NCBI GenBank assembly: GCA_018401465.1
Contig: JAGYKE010000005.1
Location: 1,054,001-1,118,000 of the forward strand
Direction of reading: 5' to 3'
DNA from: Aestuariivita sp.
GTDB lineage: Bacteria > Pseudomonadota > Alphaproteobacteria > Rhodobacterales > Rhodobacteraceae
Length of the DNA: 64,000 bases
This document shows positions 54,511 to 62,707 of the stretch, piece by piece. The number at the start of each line of letters is the position of its first letter. Position 1 is the stretch's first letter. The notes under the pieces were generated by a model, which was not told where the DNA came from, made no database searches, and worked only from the letters and a program-made list of their open reading frames with translations. The translations under genes and the position numbers were made by a program.

Positions 54511-55185
54511 TCAGAAATCGCGCCAGAGGCCAGCACGCAGACCCGCCTGCCGCGAGGTTCGGGTCGCCCGCGCCTCAAGACCCAGATGGAGCCGCGTGCG
54601 CGGACCGAGCCGCCAGATCACGCCGGGGATCAGCGCGACCTGCGCATCAGCGCTGTCGCGGGTGCTGCCTTCCACCTGCACCAGCCCCTTCAACCGGGGC
54701 GTCAGGCCAAGGCCGAAGGTCGCGTCGATCCGGGCCAGCGGCAGCGGGGTGGCCTCATCCGCCTCGACCGCGGCGGCGATGGTCCACCACCCGCCCCGGC
54801 CCAGCCGGTGATCGCGCCCGGCGGCAAGCCCGATGCGCGCCATCCCGGCCCAGTCGGCCCCTGCCCCTGCCCGCGTGCCGCCAAGCCCCAGGCCCAGCGC
54901 CAGCTTCAGCCGCCGGTCGTCGCGCCCCAGCGGCATCCGCGCGAAGATCAGCGCCTGCGCCACGCCGGTATCGATCTGAAATCCGTCAAAGCCCAGCGTG
55001 ATCCGCCGGGTCAGGCCGTATTCTGCATGGATCTTCGTTTCCGCCATAGGCAGCCCAGTGGCCAGATCAAAGCGATAGGTCCCGCCCGTGGCAAGGAACA
55101 CCGCGCCCGCCTCACGCGGCCATGGGCCTGCCCGGGCCGCGGCGGCGATTAGCACGAAGATCAGGGCAAGCAGCAGGCGGCGCAT
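54511..55185 (-). CDS. Predicted outer-membrane or periplasmic beta protein
   Basis: 224 residues with signal peptide 1-19 (MRRLLLALIFVLIAAAARA). The rest alternates short hydrophobic strands with charged turns (TYRFDLATGLPMAETKIHAEY, cut here at 21 as TYRFDLATG / MAETKIHAEY; ITLGFDGFQID; LKLALGLGLGGT; IAAAVEADEA; LHLGLEARATR) and ends in WRDF, a terminal Phe typical of outer-membrane barrels. I do not recognise the family. Confidence 0.65.
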   Translation of the reverse strand: MRRLLLALIFVLIAAAARAGPWPREAGAVFLATGGTYRFDLATGLPMAETKIHAEYGLTRRITLGFDGFQIDTGVAQALIFARMPLGRDDRRLKLALGLGLGGTRAGAGADWAGMARIGLAAGRDHRLGRGGWWTIAAAVEADEATPLPLARIDATFGLGLTPRLKGLVQVEGSTRDSADAQVALIPGVIWRLGPRTRLHLGLEARATRTSRQAGLRAGLWRDF

Positions 55186-55324
55186 GCGGCCGAAGATCGG
55201 CCATCATGGTTAACAACCGCTTACCGCCAACGGCGCCATGGCGATTTCGCCCGTGGCCTTTTGCGTCTGCCGCGATTATGCTGCACTGCAGAAGATTGTG
55301 AGCGAAAGATGTGGGGACGGCGGC

Positions 55325-55963
55325 ATGGGACATGTCATCACGATCGCCCAGCAGAAGGGTGGCGCGGGCAAGACGACGCTGGCGGTGAACCTTGCGGTGG
55401 GCTTCGCGAAGGCGGGCCGGTCGGTCGCGCTGGTCGACACCGACCCGCAGGGCAGCGCCGGGCGCTGGTTCATGACCCGGATCGAGGGCGACGGGGGCGA
55501 TCCCGGCGGGATCGACTTTTCCACCGCTTCCGCCTGGGGCGTGACCTATGAATGCCGCAAGCTGGCGGAACGTTTCGACATCGTCATCATCGACACCCCG
55601 CCCAAGGCCGACAGTGACCTGCGCCCGGCGCTGCGGGCGGCGAACCTCGTGCTGGTGCCGGTCGCGACCTCGCATCTCGATCTCTGGGCGGTCGAGGTGG
55701 TGATGTATCTGGCGTCGCGTGAAGACGTGCCCGCCATGATCGTGATGACGCGCGGACGCCCGGGCACAAGGCTGGCCGCCGACATCGCCGAAAAGGTGGC
55801 CGAGATGGGCTGCGACGTGGCGGCCGCGCAGATGGCCAACCGCGTGGTCTATGCCGAAACGCTGGGCCGGGGGCGCGCCGTGCTCGAGGCGACGAAAACG
55901 CCCGCCCATGGAGAGGTGCAGGCCCTCGTCACGGAAATCGGCGCGAAGCTCGACAGTCTGTGA
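55325..55963 (+). CDS. ParA-like ATPase
   Basis: 212 residues of the MinD/ParA family. Deviant Walker A KGGAGKTT starts at K11; switch region VDTDPQGSAGRW; Walker B VIIDTPPKAD. No ParB or centromere-like repeat is nearby, and it is shorter than chromosomal ParA, so it is an orphan ParA of the kind that positions cellular cargo. Start at 55325 (MGHVITIAQQ); a longer frame from 55238 carries unrelated sequence. Confidence 0.85.
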   Translation: MGHVITIAQQKGGAGKTTLAVNLAVGFAKAGRSVALVDTDPQGSAGRWFMTRIEGDGGDPGGIDFSTASAWGVTYECRKLAERFDIVIIDTPPKADSDLRPALRAANLVLVPVATSHLDLWAVEVVMYLASREDVPAMIVMTRGRPGTRLAADIAEKVAEMGCDVAAAQMANRVVYAETLGRGRAVLEATKTPAHGEVQALVTEIGAKLDSL

Positions 55964-55997
55964 TACCTTGTGCCCATACGGGACCGGGGAGGAAACT

Positions 55998-56048
55998 ATG
56001 CCTGAAAGAACCGACCTGCGCGAACCCTGCGCCGGGTGCGCCTCATGA
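55998..56048 (+). CDS. 16-residue leader peptide ahead of the DUF427 gene
   Basis: ATG at 55998 follows GGGGAGGAAACT, by far the best ribosome binding site in the area. The frame reads MPERTDLREPCAGCAS and stops in an ATGA overlap with the DUF427 start at 56045, which has no ribosome binding site of its own. I infer translational coupling: ribosomes finishing the leader start the next gene. It could instead be a frameshifted N-terminus of the DUF427 protein. No homologue known to me. Confidence 0.45.
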   Translation: MPERTDLREPCAGCAS

Positions 56049-56527
56049 AGGATGACGCCCCCCTTCCGCCTGAGAACGTGCAGGATTATCCCTGTCCCCC
56101 GAAGATAGAACCTGTCCTGCAGGTCCTTCGGGTGGAACTGCAGGGCTTGCCGGTCGCGCAAAGCGCGCGGGGGCTGCGCATCCTCGAAACCCATCATGCG
56201 CCCACCTACTACTTCCCGCGCGAAGACGTGTTCGCGGTCCTTGATGAGGCAGAAGGGCGCTCTTTTTGCGAATGGAAAGGCGTGGCGCGGTATTTCGACG
56301 TGGTGGTCGACGGGGCGCGCGCGCGCCGGGCGGCGTGGAGCTATGACCGCCCCGGCGATGCGTTCCGGCAGCTTGGCGGTTATGTCGCCTTCTATCCGGG
56401 CCTGATGACCGCCTGTCACGTCGGCGATGCCCGTGTCCTGCCGCAGCCGGGCGACTTCTACGGAGGTTGGGTGACGCCCAACCTGACCGGCCGGATCAAG
56501 GGGGCACCCGGCACGCGCCATTGGTAA
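56045..56527 (+). CDS. DUF427 domain protein
   Basis: 160 residues, with an extra N-terminal part (LPPENVQDYPCPPKIEPV) and the DUF427 fold: THHAPTYYFPREDV, FCEWKGVARYFDVVV, AAWSYDRPGDAFRQLGGYVA, FYPGLM. These small beta proteins are of unknown function. The ATG is only reached sensibly through the leader frame at 55998-56048. Confidence 0.85.
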   Translation: MKDDAPLPPENVQDYPCPPKIEPVLQVLRVELQGLPVAQSARGLRILETHHAPTYYFPREDVFAVLDEAEGRSFCEWKGVARYFDVVVDGARARRAAWSYDRPGDAFRQLGGYVAFYPGLMTACHVGDARVLPQPGDFYGGWVTPNLTGRIKGAPGTRHW

Positions 56528-56534
56528 ACCCGAC

Positions 56535-56548
56535 CTGACCTGGATCAA
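56535..56548 (+). promoter_or_regulatory. Probable FnrL (FNR-type) binding site
   Basis: CTGAC-CTGG-ATCAA fits the FNR consensus TTGAT-N4-ATCAA with two changes in the left half and a perfect right half, the usual pattern of Rhodobacter FnrL sites. It lies 59 bases before the universal stress protein start, a sensible activator position. Confidence 0.6.
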
Positions 56549-56606
56549 TGACGGCGCAGGGCCGCGCGCGGCATCTTCGGTTCGTCAAATCACGGAACAC
56601 AGACTC

Positions 56607-57014
56607 ATGTACACCAACATCCTTGTCCCGATCGCCTTCGAAGGCGACCGCGCCATCACACCGGCAATCACCATCGCCCGCCGCCTTGCGGCCGAGGATG
56701 CGACGATCACGCTTCTACACGTGATGGAACAGCTGCCGGGCTACGCGATCAACTATCTTCCCGAAGGGTACCGGGACGAGGCGAAGGCGGCACTGACGGC
56801 CGAGCTGTCGGCGCTGGCCGAAGGCGTGCCGGGGGCCAGCTTCGTGCTGATCGAAGGGCATTCGGGACGATCCATTCTCGACTGGGCCGAGGCGCATGAG
56901 GTCGATCTGATCGTCATCGCCTCGCACCGGCCGGGCATGCAGGAGGTTCTTCTGGGATCGACGGCTTCGCAGGTGGTGCGCCACGCGGCCTGCGCCGTCC
57001 ACGTCCTGCGATGA
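56607..57014 (+). CDS. Universal stress protein
   Basis: 135 residues, one Usp domain: MYTNILVPIAFEGDRAITPA, LLHVMEQLPGYAI, DLIVIASHRPGMQEVLLGST and ACAVHVLR. The ATP-loop (G-2x-G-9x-GS) has lost its first Gly (SHRPG), so nucleotide binding is doubtful. An upstream FnrL-like site suggests induction at low oxygen, as for other Usp genes. ATGA overlap with the next gene. Confidence 0.92.
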   Translation: MYTNILVPIAFEGDRAITPAITIARRLAAEDATITLLHVMEQLPGYAINYLPEGYRDEAKAALTAELSALAEGVPGASFVLIEGHSGRSILDWAEAHEVDLIVIASHRPGMQEVLLGSTASQVVRHAACAVHVLR

Positions 57015-57499
57015 AACGGCGCGCACGGCTTGCGCTGGTGGTCCTCGCCTGCCTTGCGGCGGGGCCGGTCTTGGCGCAGGGCCGGGACTGGGCGGGTCTG
57101 GACCCGGTGCAGACGGCCCGCGTCGCCGAAGACCTTCACGACGATCTGGTCGGCTGCAAAGAGGTGCCCAAGACCTTTTTCCACGACTGCGTGCGCGCCG
57201 CTGCGCGCCACGCGGCGCGGAAACTTTCGAACAATGCCGCCTATTGGGAGGTGGAGGTCGCCCTAACCCGGATGAGCCGCAGGCTCGATCAGTGGGTACG
57301 CTCGGTCGAAGACCCCGATGGCGCGCGGCTGTCCCATGACGGCACGCGCCTGCGCGCAGTGAGGGCCGCGGCAATACCGGAGCTAGACGCGCTCACCCTT
57401 GCGCTGATCGAGGAGGCGCGCGTCAACATCCTGAATGCCGCGCCCGAGGAAATGCCTTTCTTCCTGCCCATCGCCGCGGCATTGGAAACCCTGCGCTGA
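57011..57499 (+). CDS. Exported hypothetical protein
   Basis: 162 residues with signal peptide 1-22 (LALVVLACLAAGPVLAQ). The mature part is helical, rich in Arg/Asp/Glu, with two Cys (VGCKEV, HDCVRAA) that may pair in the periplasm and a C-terminal segment EEARVNILNAAPEEMPFFLP. Not recognised. Translationally coupled to the universal stress protein, so probably also oxygen-regulated. Confidence 0.7.
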   Translation: MKRRARLALVVLACLAAGPVLAQGRDWAGLDPVQTARVAEDLHDDLVGCKEVPKTFFHDCVRAAARHAARKLSNNAAYWEVEVALTRMSRRLDQWVRSVEDPDGARLSHDGTRLRAVRAAAIPELDALTLALIEEARVNILNAAPEEMPFFLPIAAALETLR

Positions 57500-57566
57500 T
57501 CCGCGATGCCTTTGCATGCCACGCCCGTTCCGGCCTAAGCTGGACGTCTCTGACAGGGAGGCGCCC

Positions 57567-57839
57567 TTGCCCGACGGACCCGACCATGACCTTGCCGCGC
57601 TGCGCGTGGAACTGGAAAGGCTGAACAGCCACAGGTTCATCCGCCTGCACAATTCCCTGCCGCGGCTTCTGGCGTTCAATTTCGCGCGCGGGCTGGCCTT
57701 CGGCCTTGGCACCGTCGTCGGGGCCTCGGTGCTTCTGTCGATGGTGGTCTGGTCACTGGGACAGATCAACTTCATCCCAGTGATCGGCGAATGGGCCAGC
57801 GAAATCGCCCGGGAAATCGAAGCGGGGCGTGGAAACTGA
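57567..57839 (+). CDS. DUF5665 small membrane protein
   Basis: 90 residues. One membrane segment at about 44-66 (LGTVVGASVLLSMVVWSLGQ) after a charged helix (LAALRVELERLNSHRFIRLH), ending FIPVIGEWASEIAREIEAG; this matches the DUF5665 family. I choose the TTG at 57567 because AGGGAGG (57555-57561) precedes it at the right distance; the ATG at 57516 has no such site. Confidence 0.78.
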   Translation: MPDGPDHDLAALRVELERLNSHRFIRLHNSLPRLLAFNFARGLAFGLGTVVGASVLLSMVVWSLGQINFIPVIGEWASEIAREIEAGRGN

Positions 57840-57855
57840 CGCGATATCGCGTCAG
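57836..57855. terminator. 20-bp perfect palindrome after the DUF5665 gene
   Basis: CTGACGCGAT followed by its exact reverse complement, beginning in the last codons of the DUF5665 gene and spanning its stop. It may end the transcript or bind a regulator of the next gene, 107 bases on. Confidence 0.5.
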
Positions 57856-57961
57856 ATGCCCAACTTTGGCCGCAATAATCTGTTTACCATCATGCCTGCG
57901 CGGGGCGTCCCGCGACCGGACCCGCCTACCGTAACCAGTCACCGCAACACGTTTCCTTTTC

Positions 57962-58483
57962 ATGTCCTATCTCAGCGACCCGTCCCCGCCACCCGCCTTG
58001 CGCGAAGATACCCCGATCGGCCTTTGGTCCGACCGGCTTGGCCGCATCATGTGGCGTCAGGGAAGCCGACTGATGCAGATCGGCGGGGTGGACCGGCGGA
58101 TGGCCCGGCAGGCCGCGAACGGGCCCAACCGCTTATGGCGGCGATTGGCGCGGCTGGGTGACCGGATCGAGGCCATCCTTGATGATCACCGCAACGGCGC
58201 CGCGCGGCTGTCGAGGCTGCAAGCCGAAGGTCTCAACCTGCAGGACGAAGCCGTTCTACGCGCCGAATATGACCGGCTCGGCCTCCTGCTGGCGCGCGTC
58301 GCTCAGATCGAAGCGCATGCGCTGCCCCTTCAGGCCCGGATCGAAGGCCGCCGCATGGTCGGAGCGAAGCGGCGCGAGCTGCGCGCGGCACTGACCGCGC
58401 ACAGGGCCCGCCTGACCAAGATATCGCGCGCGCTGCGGCTTCTTCATGTCGAAGTGTCCGCCCATCTGGTCGAGTTCCGCTGA
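57962..58483 (+). CDS. Hypothetical Arg-rich helical protein
   Basis: 173 residues, soluble, mostly helical, with many Arg and Leu in heptad-like order (RLARLGDRIEAILDDH, ARLTKISRALRLLHVEV). No signal peptide, membrane segment or catalytic motif that I can recognise. Single gene between the DUF5665 and hemerythrin genes. Base composition and codon use are like the rest of the chromosome, so I take it as real. Confidence 0.65.
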   Translation: MSYLSDPSPPPALREDTPIGLWSDRLGRIMWRQGSRLMQIGGVDRRMARQAANGPNRLWRRLARLGDRIEAILDDHRNGAARLSRLQAEGLNLQDEAVLRAEYDRLGLLLARVAQIEAHALPLQARIEGRRMVGAKRRELRAALTAHRARLTKISRALRLLHVEVSAHLVEFR

Positions 58484-58525
58484 GCGCCCTTGCCGAGCAG
58501 GTCGCGCTGCCCTAGCTGGCAGGCC

Positions 58526-59065
58526 ATGACCGATCTTTCCCTGTCAGCCCGCGAAGGCCTGCCTGCCGACCTGCAGGTGCTGCTGCGTGACCTGCCGCGC
58601 GCTGACTGGTCCGGCCATCCCGGTTTCGCCGGACTGGTGCAGTTCTGGCTGGACCGTCACGGGATGTTCCGGCAGTTGCTCGATCTGCTGCAGACCGATC
58701 AGCGCGCCCTTGCCGACCGGCGGATCGACGCGAAAGCCTATGCGCCGCGGCTGTCGCGGTTCGGGTCCATGCTGGTGGGCGAGCTGCATAGTCACCACCA
58801 GATCGAGGACCAGCAATATTTCCCCGGCCTCGCCCGCATCGACACGCGGCTGCAACACGGGTTCGACCTGCTCGACGCCGATCACCATGCGATGGACGGC
58901 GCGCTGCACGATCTGGCCGAGGGCGCGAACGCCGTGCTCAAGGGCGGATCGGCGGGCGCGTTCGGCGACAGGCTGGACGTCTTCGCGCGCCTTCTCGACC
59001 GGCATCTGACGGATGAAGAGGACCTGATCGTGCCGGTGATCCTGCGCAGCGGCTTTCGCGGCTGA
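58526..59065 (+). CDS. Hemerythrin HHE domain protein
   Basis: 179 residues with the four-helix di-iron pattern: HGMF, LHSHHQIEDQQYFP, LDADHHAMDGAL and RHLTDEEDLIVPVI. Standalone HHE proteins bind oxygen or nitric oxide or store iron. Start at the ATG at 58526 (MTDLSLSA); the upstream frame lacks support. The FnrL-like site and stress gene 2 kb upstream make a link to oxygen response plausible but unproven. Confidence 0.88.
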   Translation: MTDLSLSAREGLPADLQVLLRDLPRADWSGHPGFAGLVQFWLDRHGMFRQLLDLLQTDQRALADRRIDAKAYAPRLSRFGSMLVGELHSHHQIEDQQYFPGLARIDTRLQHGFDLLDADHHAMDGALHDLAEGANAVLKGGSAGAFGDRLDVFARLLDRHLTDEEDLIVPVILRSGFRG

Positions 59066-59233
59066 CCCCACTGGTCCTGCCGCATTTCCGGGCAGACATG
59101 CCGGGGCTTGCTGAATCGGTGTGCAACGCTAACCTGCATCGGATATCGCGCGACGGCGCCGCATTCCCTTGGCGGTCAGAGCGCTTACACACAGCGCCCA
59201 GTCGCCGAACATAACACCCATGAGGAGGTTCCC

Positions 59234-60235
59234 TTGCTCCACCGTGCTTTCTTGATCGCCGCCGGGCTTTTCGCAGCGTCGGTTGCCACCGCCCAGACCA
59301 AGCTTCCCTTCGCGCTGGACTGGCGTTTCGAAGGCCCCGCCGCGCCCTATTTCCTCGCGCTCGACAATGGCCATTTCGCAGCCGAAGGGCTTGACGTCAC
59401 GATCGAGGCCGGGGACGGGTCGGTCAACACCATCCCGAAGATCGCCACCGGCGCCTTCCCCATCGGGTTCGGCGACATCAACTCGGTGAAACGGTTCCTC
59501 GACCAGAACCCGGGCGCGCCGGTCACCGCTGTCATGATGATCTACGACAAGCCCGCCTTCGCGATCGTGGGCCGCAAGTCGCTGGGCATCGAAACGCCGA
59601 AGGACCTCGAAGGCCGGGTGCTGGGTGCCCCGCCCCCGGATGGCGCCTGGGCGCAGTTCCCCGCCTTCGCGACCGCCAACAACCTCGACGTGGCCGCGAT
59701 CACGGTAGAACCGCTGGGCTTTCCCACGCGCGAACCCATGCTGGCCGAAGGCAAGGTCGCCGCGGTCACCGGTTTTTCCTTCTCGTCCGTCCTGAACCTC
59801 AAGCGCCTTGGCGTTCCGGCCGATGACATCTCCAACATCCTGATGGCCGATCACGGGCTGGAGCTTTACGGCAATGCGATCCTCGTGAACACCGACTGGG
59901 CGGCCCAGAACGGCGAGACGGTCGAAGCCTTCCTGCGCGCCGTCGCCAAGGGCTGGATGGATGCCGCCGCCGATCCGGCCGCGGGCATCACGGCGCTGGT
60001 CGCGCGCAACCCCGCCGCCGACCCCGCACTTGAACAGGAACGCCTGCAGATGGCGCTGGACCAGAACGTCCTGACCGACTGGGTCAAGGCCAACGGCATG
60101 GGCGGGATCGACCCCGCGCGGATGGAGCGTGCGCTGGTCCAGATCGGCCAGACCTACGAGTTCAAGAACGCGCCGGATGCGAGCCTGTACTTCACCGACG
60201 CCTATCTGCCCGAAGGCGGCTTCAAGGTGAACTGA
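59234..60235 (+). CDS. ABC importer substrate-binding protein (NMT1/THI5-like)
   Basis: 333 residues with signal peptide 1-20 (FLIAAGLFAASVATAQ). LPFALDWRFEGPAAPYFLAL, EGLDVTIEAGDGSVNTIPKI and GAFPIGFGDINS are typical of the NMT1/SsuA-like family. Start is TTG at 59234, six bases after GAGGAGG; no ATG is available. Followed by ATPase and permease genes. Candidate substrates are pyrimidine precursors, alkanesulfonates or related compounds; no thiamine riboswitch or sulfonate enzyme gene is seen. Confidence 0.85.
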   Translation: MLHRAFLIAAGLFAASVATAQTKLPFALDWRFEGPAAPYFLALDNGHFAAEGLDVTIEAGDGSVNTIPKIATGAFPIGFGDINSVKRFLDQNPGAPVTAVMMIYDKPAFAIVGRKSLGIETPKDLEGRVLGAPPPDGAWAQFPAFATANNLDVAAITVEPLGFPTREPMLAEGKVAAVTGFSFSSVLNLKRLGVPADDISNILMADHGLELYGNAILVNTDWAAQNGETVEAFLRAVAKGWMDAAADPAAGITALVARNPAADPALEQERLQMALDQNVLTDWVKANGMGGIDPARMERALVQIGQTYEFKNAPDASLYFTDAYLPEGGFKVN

Positions 60236-60288
60236 TGCAAGGACCGGCGCGGCGGGATCACCGCCGCGCCACCCCCGGGGGACAGCGG

Positions 60289-61083
60289 ATGACCAACCTC
60301 ATCGAGATCAAGGGCGTGCGCCACGCCTACCGCACCGACAGCGGGCCGCTTCCCGTGCTTGACGGGCTGGACCTGTCGGTGCCCGAAGGCGGCTTTGTCG
60401 CCGTCGTCGGCCCGTCGGGTTGCGGCAAGTCCACCCTGACGCGGCTGATCGCGGGGCTGATGAAACCGGATCAGGGCGAAGTCTGGCTGCACGGCGCCCG
60501 CGTCACCTCTCCCCGCGCGACGGTGGGCATGGCGTTCCAGAACCCCGTCTTGCTGGAATGGCGCACGATCCTGAAGAACGTGCTTCTGCCGCTGGAAATC
60601 GTGCCCACGAAACTGAGCAAGGCGCAGGCCGAAGACCGCGCGCGGCATCTGCTGAACCTCGTGGGCCTTTCGGGCTTCGAGGACAAGCGCCCGTCCGAGC
60701 TGTCTGGCGGCATGCGCCAGCGCGCCTCGCTCTGCCGGGCGCTGATCCACCAGCCCGAGGTGCTGATCCTAGACGAACCTTTCGGCGCGCTCGACGCCTT
60801 CACGCGCGAGGATCTCTGGCAGATCATGCATGCGTTGAAGGAAAAGGAACCCTTCACCGGCGTTCTCATCACCCACGATCTGCGGGAATCGATCTATCTG
60901 GCCGATCAGGTGGTGGTCCTGTCGGGGCGGCCCGCCCGCACCCAGTTCGTGCTCGACATGCCGACCAAGGGCCGCCGGGATATCGAGATGCTCTACACCC
61001 CCCCGGCGGCGGAAATGCTGAACACGCTGCGCCACCAGATCGCCGTCGCGCAGGGCCGCGACCGCCGCGAAGCCGCGGAATGA
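60289..61083 (+). CDS. ABC importer ATP-binding protein (SsuB/TauB-like)
   Basis: 264 residues. Walker A GPSGCGKST at 41-49, Q-loop GMAFQNPVLL, signature LSGGMRQR, Walker B VLILDEPFGALDA, H-loop ITHDLRES. The nitrate/sulfonate/HMP subfamily has this FGALDAFTR sequence. Start at the ATG at 60289 after GGGGGACAG; upstream in-frame ATG at 60236 overlaps the binding-protein stop but encodes a non-conserved Arg-rich stretch. Confidence 0.93.
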   Translation: MTNLIEIKGVRHAYRTDSGPLPVLDGLDLSVPEGGFVAVVGPSGCGKSTLTRLIAGLMKPDQGEVWLHGARVTSPRATVGMAFQNPVLLEWRTILKNVLLPLEIVPTKLSKAQAEDRARHLLNLVGLSGFEDKRPSELSGGMRQRASLCRALIHQPEVLILDEPFGALDAFTREDLWQIMHALKEKEPFTGVLITHDLRESIYLADQVVVLSGRPARTQFVLDMPTKGRRDIEMLYTPPAAEMLNTLRHQIAVAQGRDRREAAE

Positions 61084-61096
61084 CAGGAGACGCGCC

Positions 61097-61924
61097 ATGG
61101 CCTATGTCCCCGAAAGCCTGACCGCCGCACGCACGCCGAAAGGTGTGGGCTTCATCGGCGCGCTGACCAGCCGCGCGGTGGTGGCGCCCATCGCCGCCGT
61201 CGTGGTGTTCCTGATCTTGTGGGAACTTCTGGTCTGGGCGAATGACTGGCCCAATTACCTCATGGCCTCACCGTCGGACCTGCCGGCGGCCTATGCGCGG
61301 TATTGGGAATTGTTCCTCGTCATGGGCTGGCAGACGCTGTGGCGCACGGTGGTGGGGCTGGTGCTGGCCGTGATCGTGGGCATTCTGGTCGGCATGGTGA
61401 TGGGGTTCTCGCGCACCATGCGCGACGCGCTTTATCCGCTGCTGGTGGGGTTCAACGCGATCCCAAAGGCGACCGTGGTGCCCATCGTAGCGCTGATGTT
61501 CGTGGGGCAGCACGATTTCAACACGATCCTGATCGCCTTTATGATCTCGTTCTTTCCGATCGCGGTGTCGGTGTCGATCGGGCTGTCGACGCTGGAGCCT
61601 GAATACCGCGATATCCTGCGCTCGCTCGGCGCGTCGCAGACGACGATCTTCTGGAAGATCGCGCTGCCCAAGACGCTGCCGGAGTTTTTCGGGGCGCTGA
61701 AGGTGGCGGTCACGCTGGCCTTCATCGGGACGAACCTGATGGAGATCGTGTCGCCGCATGGCCGCGGGCTGGGGGCGCTGTTCGACAGCGGCAAGACGAA
61801 CTCGGATTACCCGCTGATGTTCGCGGTTCTGATCGCGCTCGCGTTTCTGGGGATCGTTCTCTACTACGTCGTGGTCCTGCTCGAGCGGATCTTCGCGGGC
61901 TGGGCGGAGCGGCCCGCGTCCTAG
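61097..61924 (+). CDS. ABC importer permease (SsuC-like)
   Basis: 275 residues with six membrane segments and the EAA loop ILRSLGASQTTIFWKIALP around residues 173-191. The N-terminus opens with about 28 polar residues before TM1 (VVAPIAAVVVFLILWELLVW). Partner of the binding protein and ATPase just upstream. 13 bases after the ATPase gene; the stop overlaps the convergent gene by four bases. Confidence 0.93.
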   Translation: MAYVPESLTAARTPKGVGFIGALTSRAVVAPIAAVVVFLILWELLVWANDWPNYLMASPSDLPAAYARYWELFLVMGWQTLWRTVVGLVLAVIVGILVGMVMGFSRTMRDALYPLLVGFNAIPKATVVPIVALMFVGQHDFNTILIAFMISFFPIAVSVSIGLSTLEPEYRDILRSLGASQTTIFWKIALPKTLPEFFGALKVAVTLAFIGTNLMEIVSPHGRGLGALFDSGKTNSDYPLMFAVLIALAFLGIVLYYVVVLLERIFAGWAERPAS

Positions 61925-62349
61925 ACGGACGGGTCGACCCGGCAGGCGCGGAAGGCGGCGACGGGGTCAGTGGCGCCGTCCAGCGGGAAGGTGATCTCTT
62001 CGTCTCCGATCACGGCGGTGGCGGTGCGGTTGAACTGCAGGCCGTCCAGCACGTTTCCGAACCCTGTGTCCGTCACGGTGAGGGCGCTTGCGCCGTCGGA
62101 CAGGACGTGGCGGTTGGTGGAGATGGTGAGGCCCGCCGCCCCTTCGAACCGCATGGAGAAGACGGGCGCGTCCGGCAAGGCGGCGGGGCGGCGGATTGTG
62201 ATCGTGTAAAGGGGTTGTGTGGGATCAAAGGTCAGTTCGACCTGCGCCGCCCCGGTGTCGTGGGTGAGGCGGCAGGGCAGGCCGGGGGTGAACTCCCAGG
62301 CCAGCGCGGGCTGTCCGGCGAGGATGAGGAGGAGGGTGATGGGCCGCAT
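61921..62349 (-). CDS. Exported hypothetical protein
   Basis: 142 residues with signal peptide 1-17 (MRPITLLLILAGQPALA) and a beta-rich mature part: CRLTHDTGAAQVELTFDP, LYTITIRRPAALPDAPVFSM, LTVTDTGFGNVLDGLQFN, then FRACRVDPSV. Cys27 and the Cys near the end may form a disulfide. Family not recognised with certainty. A GGCGTCCCA/TGGGACGCC hairpin lies about 57 bases upstream (62406-62426). Confidence 0.68.
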   Translation of the reverse strand: MRPITLLLILAGQPALAWEFTPGLPCRLTHDTGAAQVELTFDPTQPLYTITIRRPAALPDAPVFSMRFEGAAGLTISTNRHVLSDGASALTVTDTGFGNVLDGLQFNRTATAVIGDEEITFPLDGATDPVAAFRACRVDPSV

Positions 62350-62707
62350 GGGGGCGAGGTAGTCCGCGCGGGCCGTCCGGCCAGTGGGCCCGGAGTCCGT
62401 CCGGGGGCGTCCCACGATGGGACGCCTTGGGCCCCCAATGATTTCAAGGGGTTACAGAGGCGGGGTAAGGGTTTGTTAAGGGGTGGGGGGGTGTTTGACC
62501 GGCCAATGAGGTAAAGGGAAACTCGGGTTGATGATGGGTTGGCGGCCGAGCGGCTGCTGGCTGACCTGACGAAGTTTGTGGCTAAACTTAACCATACTGG
62601 GACCGTGACATTGGCGCGCCGCCCCCCTACTGGGTAGCGCATTTTCAGTACTTTCCAATGGCGACTTCACTCGAGGTGATGTATGACTGCGTTGGAGGTT
62701 GCTGCAA
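62350..62707. other. 358-bp spacer at the edge of an AT-rich segment
   Basis: Left part is GC-rich with a perfect 9-bp hairpin GGCGTCCCA-CGA-TGGGACGCC (62406-62426). A 41-codon stop-to-stop frame at 62515-62637 (+) reads like protein (DGLAAERLLADLTKF) but has no start with a ribosome binding site; it could be a decayed gene end. From about 62640 the sequence becomes much less GC-rich. I see no tRNA, att repeat or integrase. Confidence 0.5.

Noticed and set aside
59066-59233. Possible thiamine riboswitch ahead of the NMT1-type binding protein.
   Set aside because: The conserved CTGAGA core and paired P3/P4 elements of the TPP riboswitch are not present.
62560-62610. TTAA-containing stretches that might be CtrA sites.
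   Set aside because: No pair matches TTAA-N7-TTAA; single TTAA words are expected by chance in this less GC-rich stretch.
62515-62637. A 41-codon stop-to-stop frame on the + strand that reads like protein.
   Set aside because: No start codon with a ribosome binding site and too short to assign; kept only as a note that a decayed gene end may lie at the island edge.
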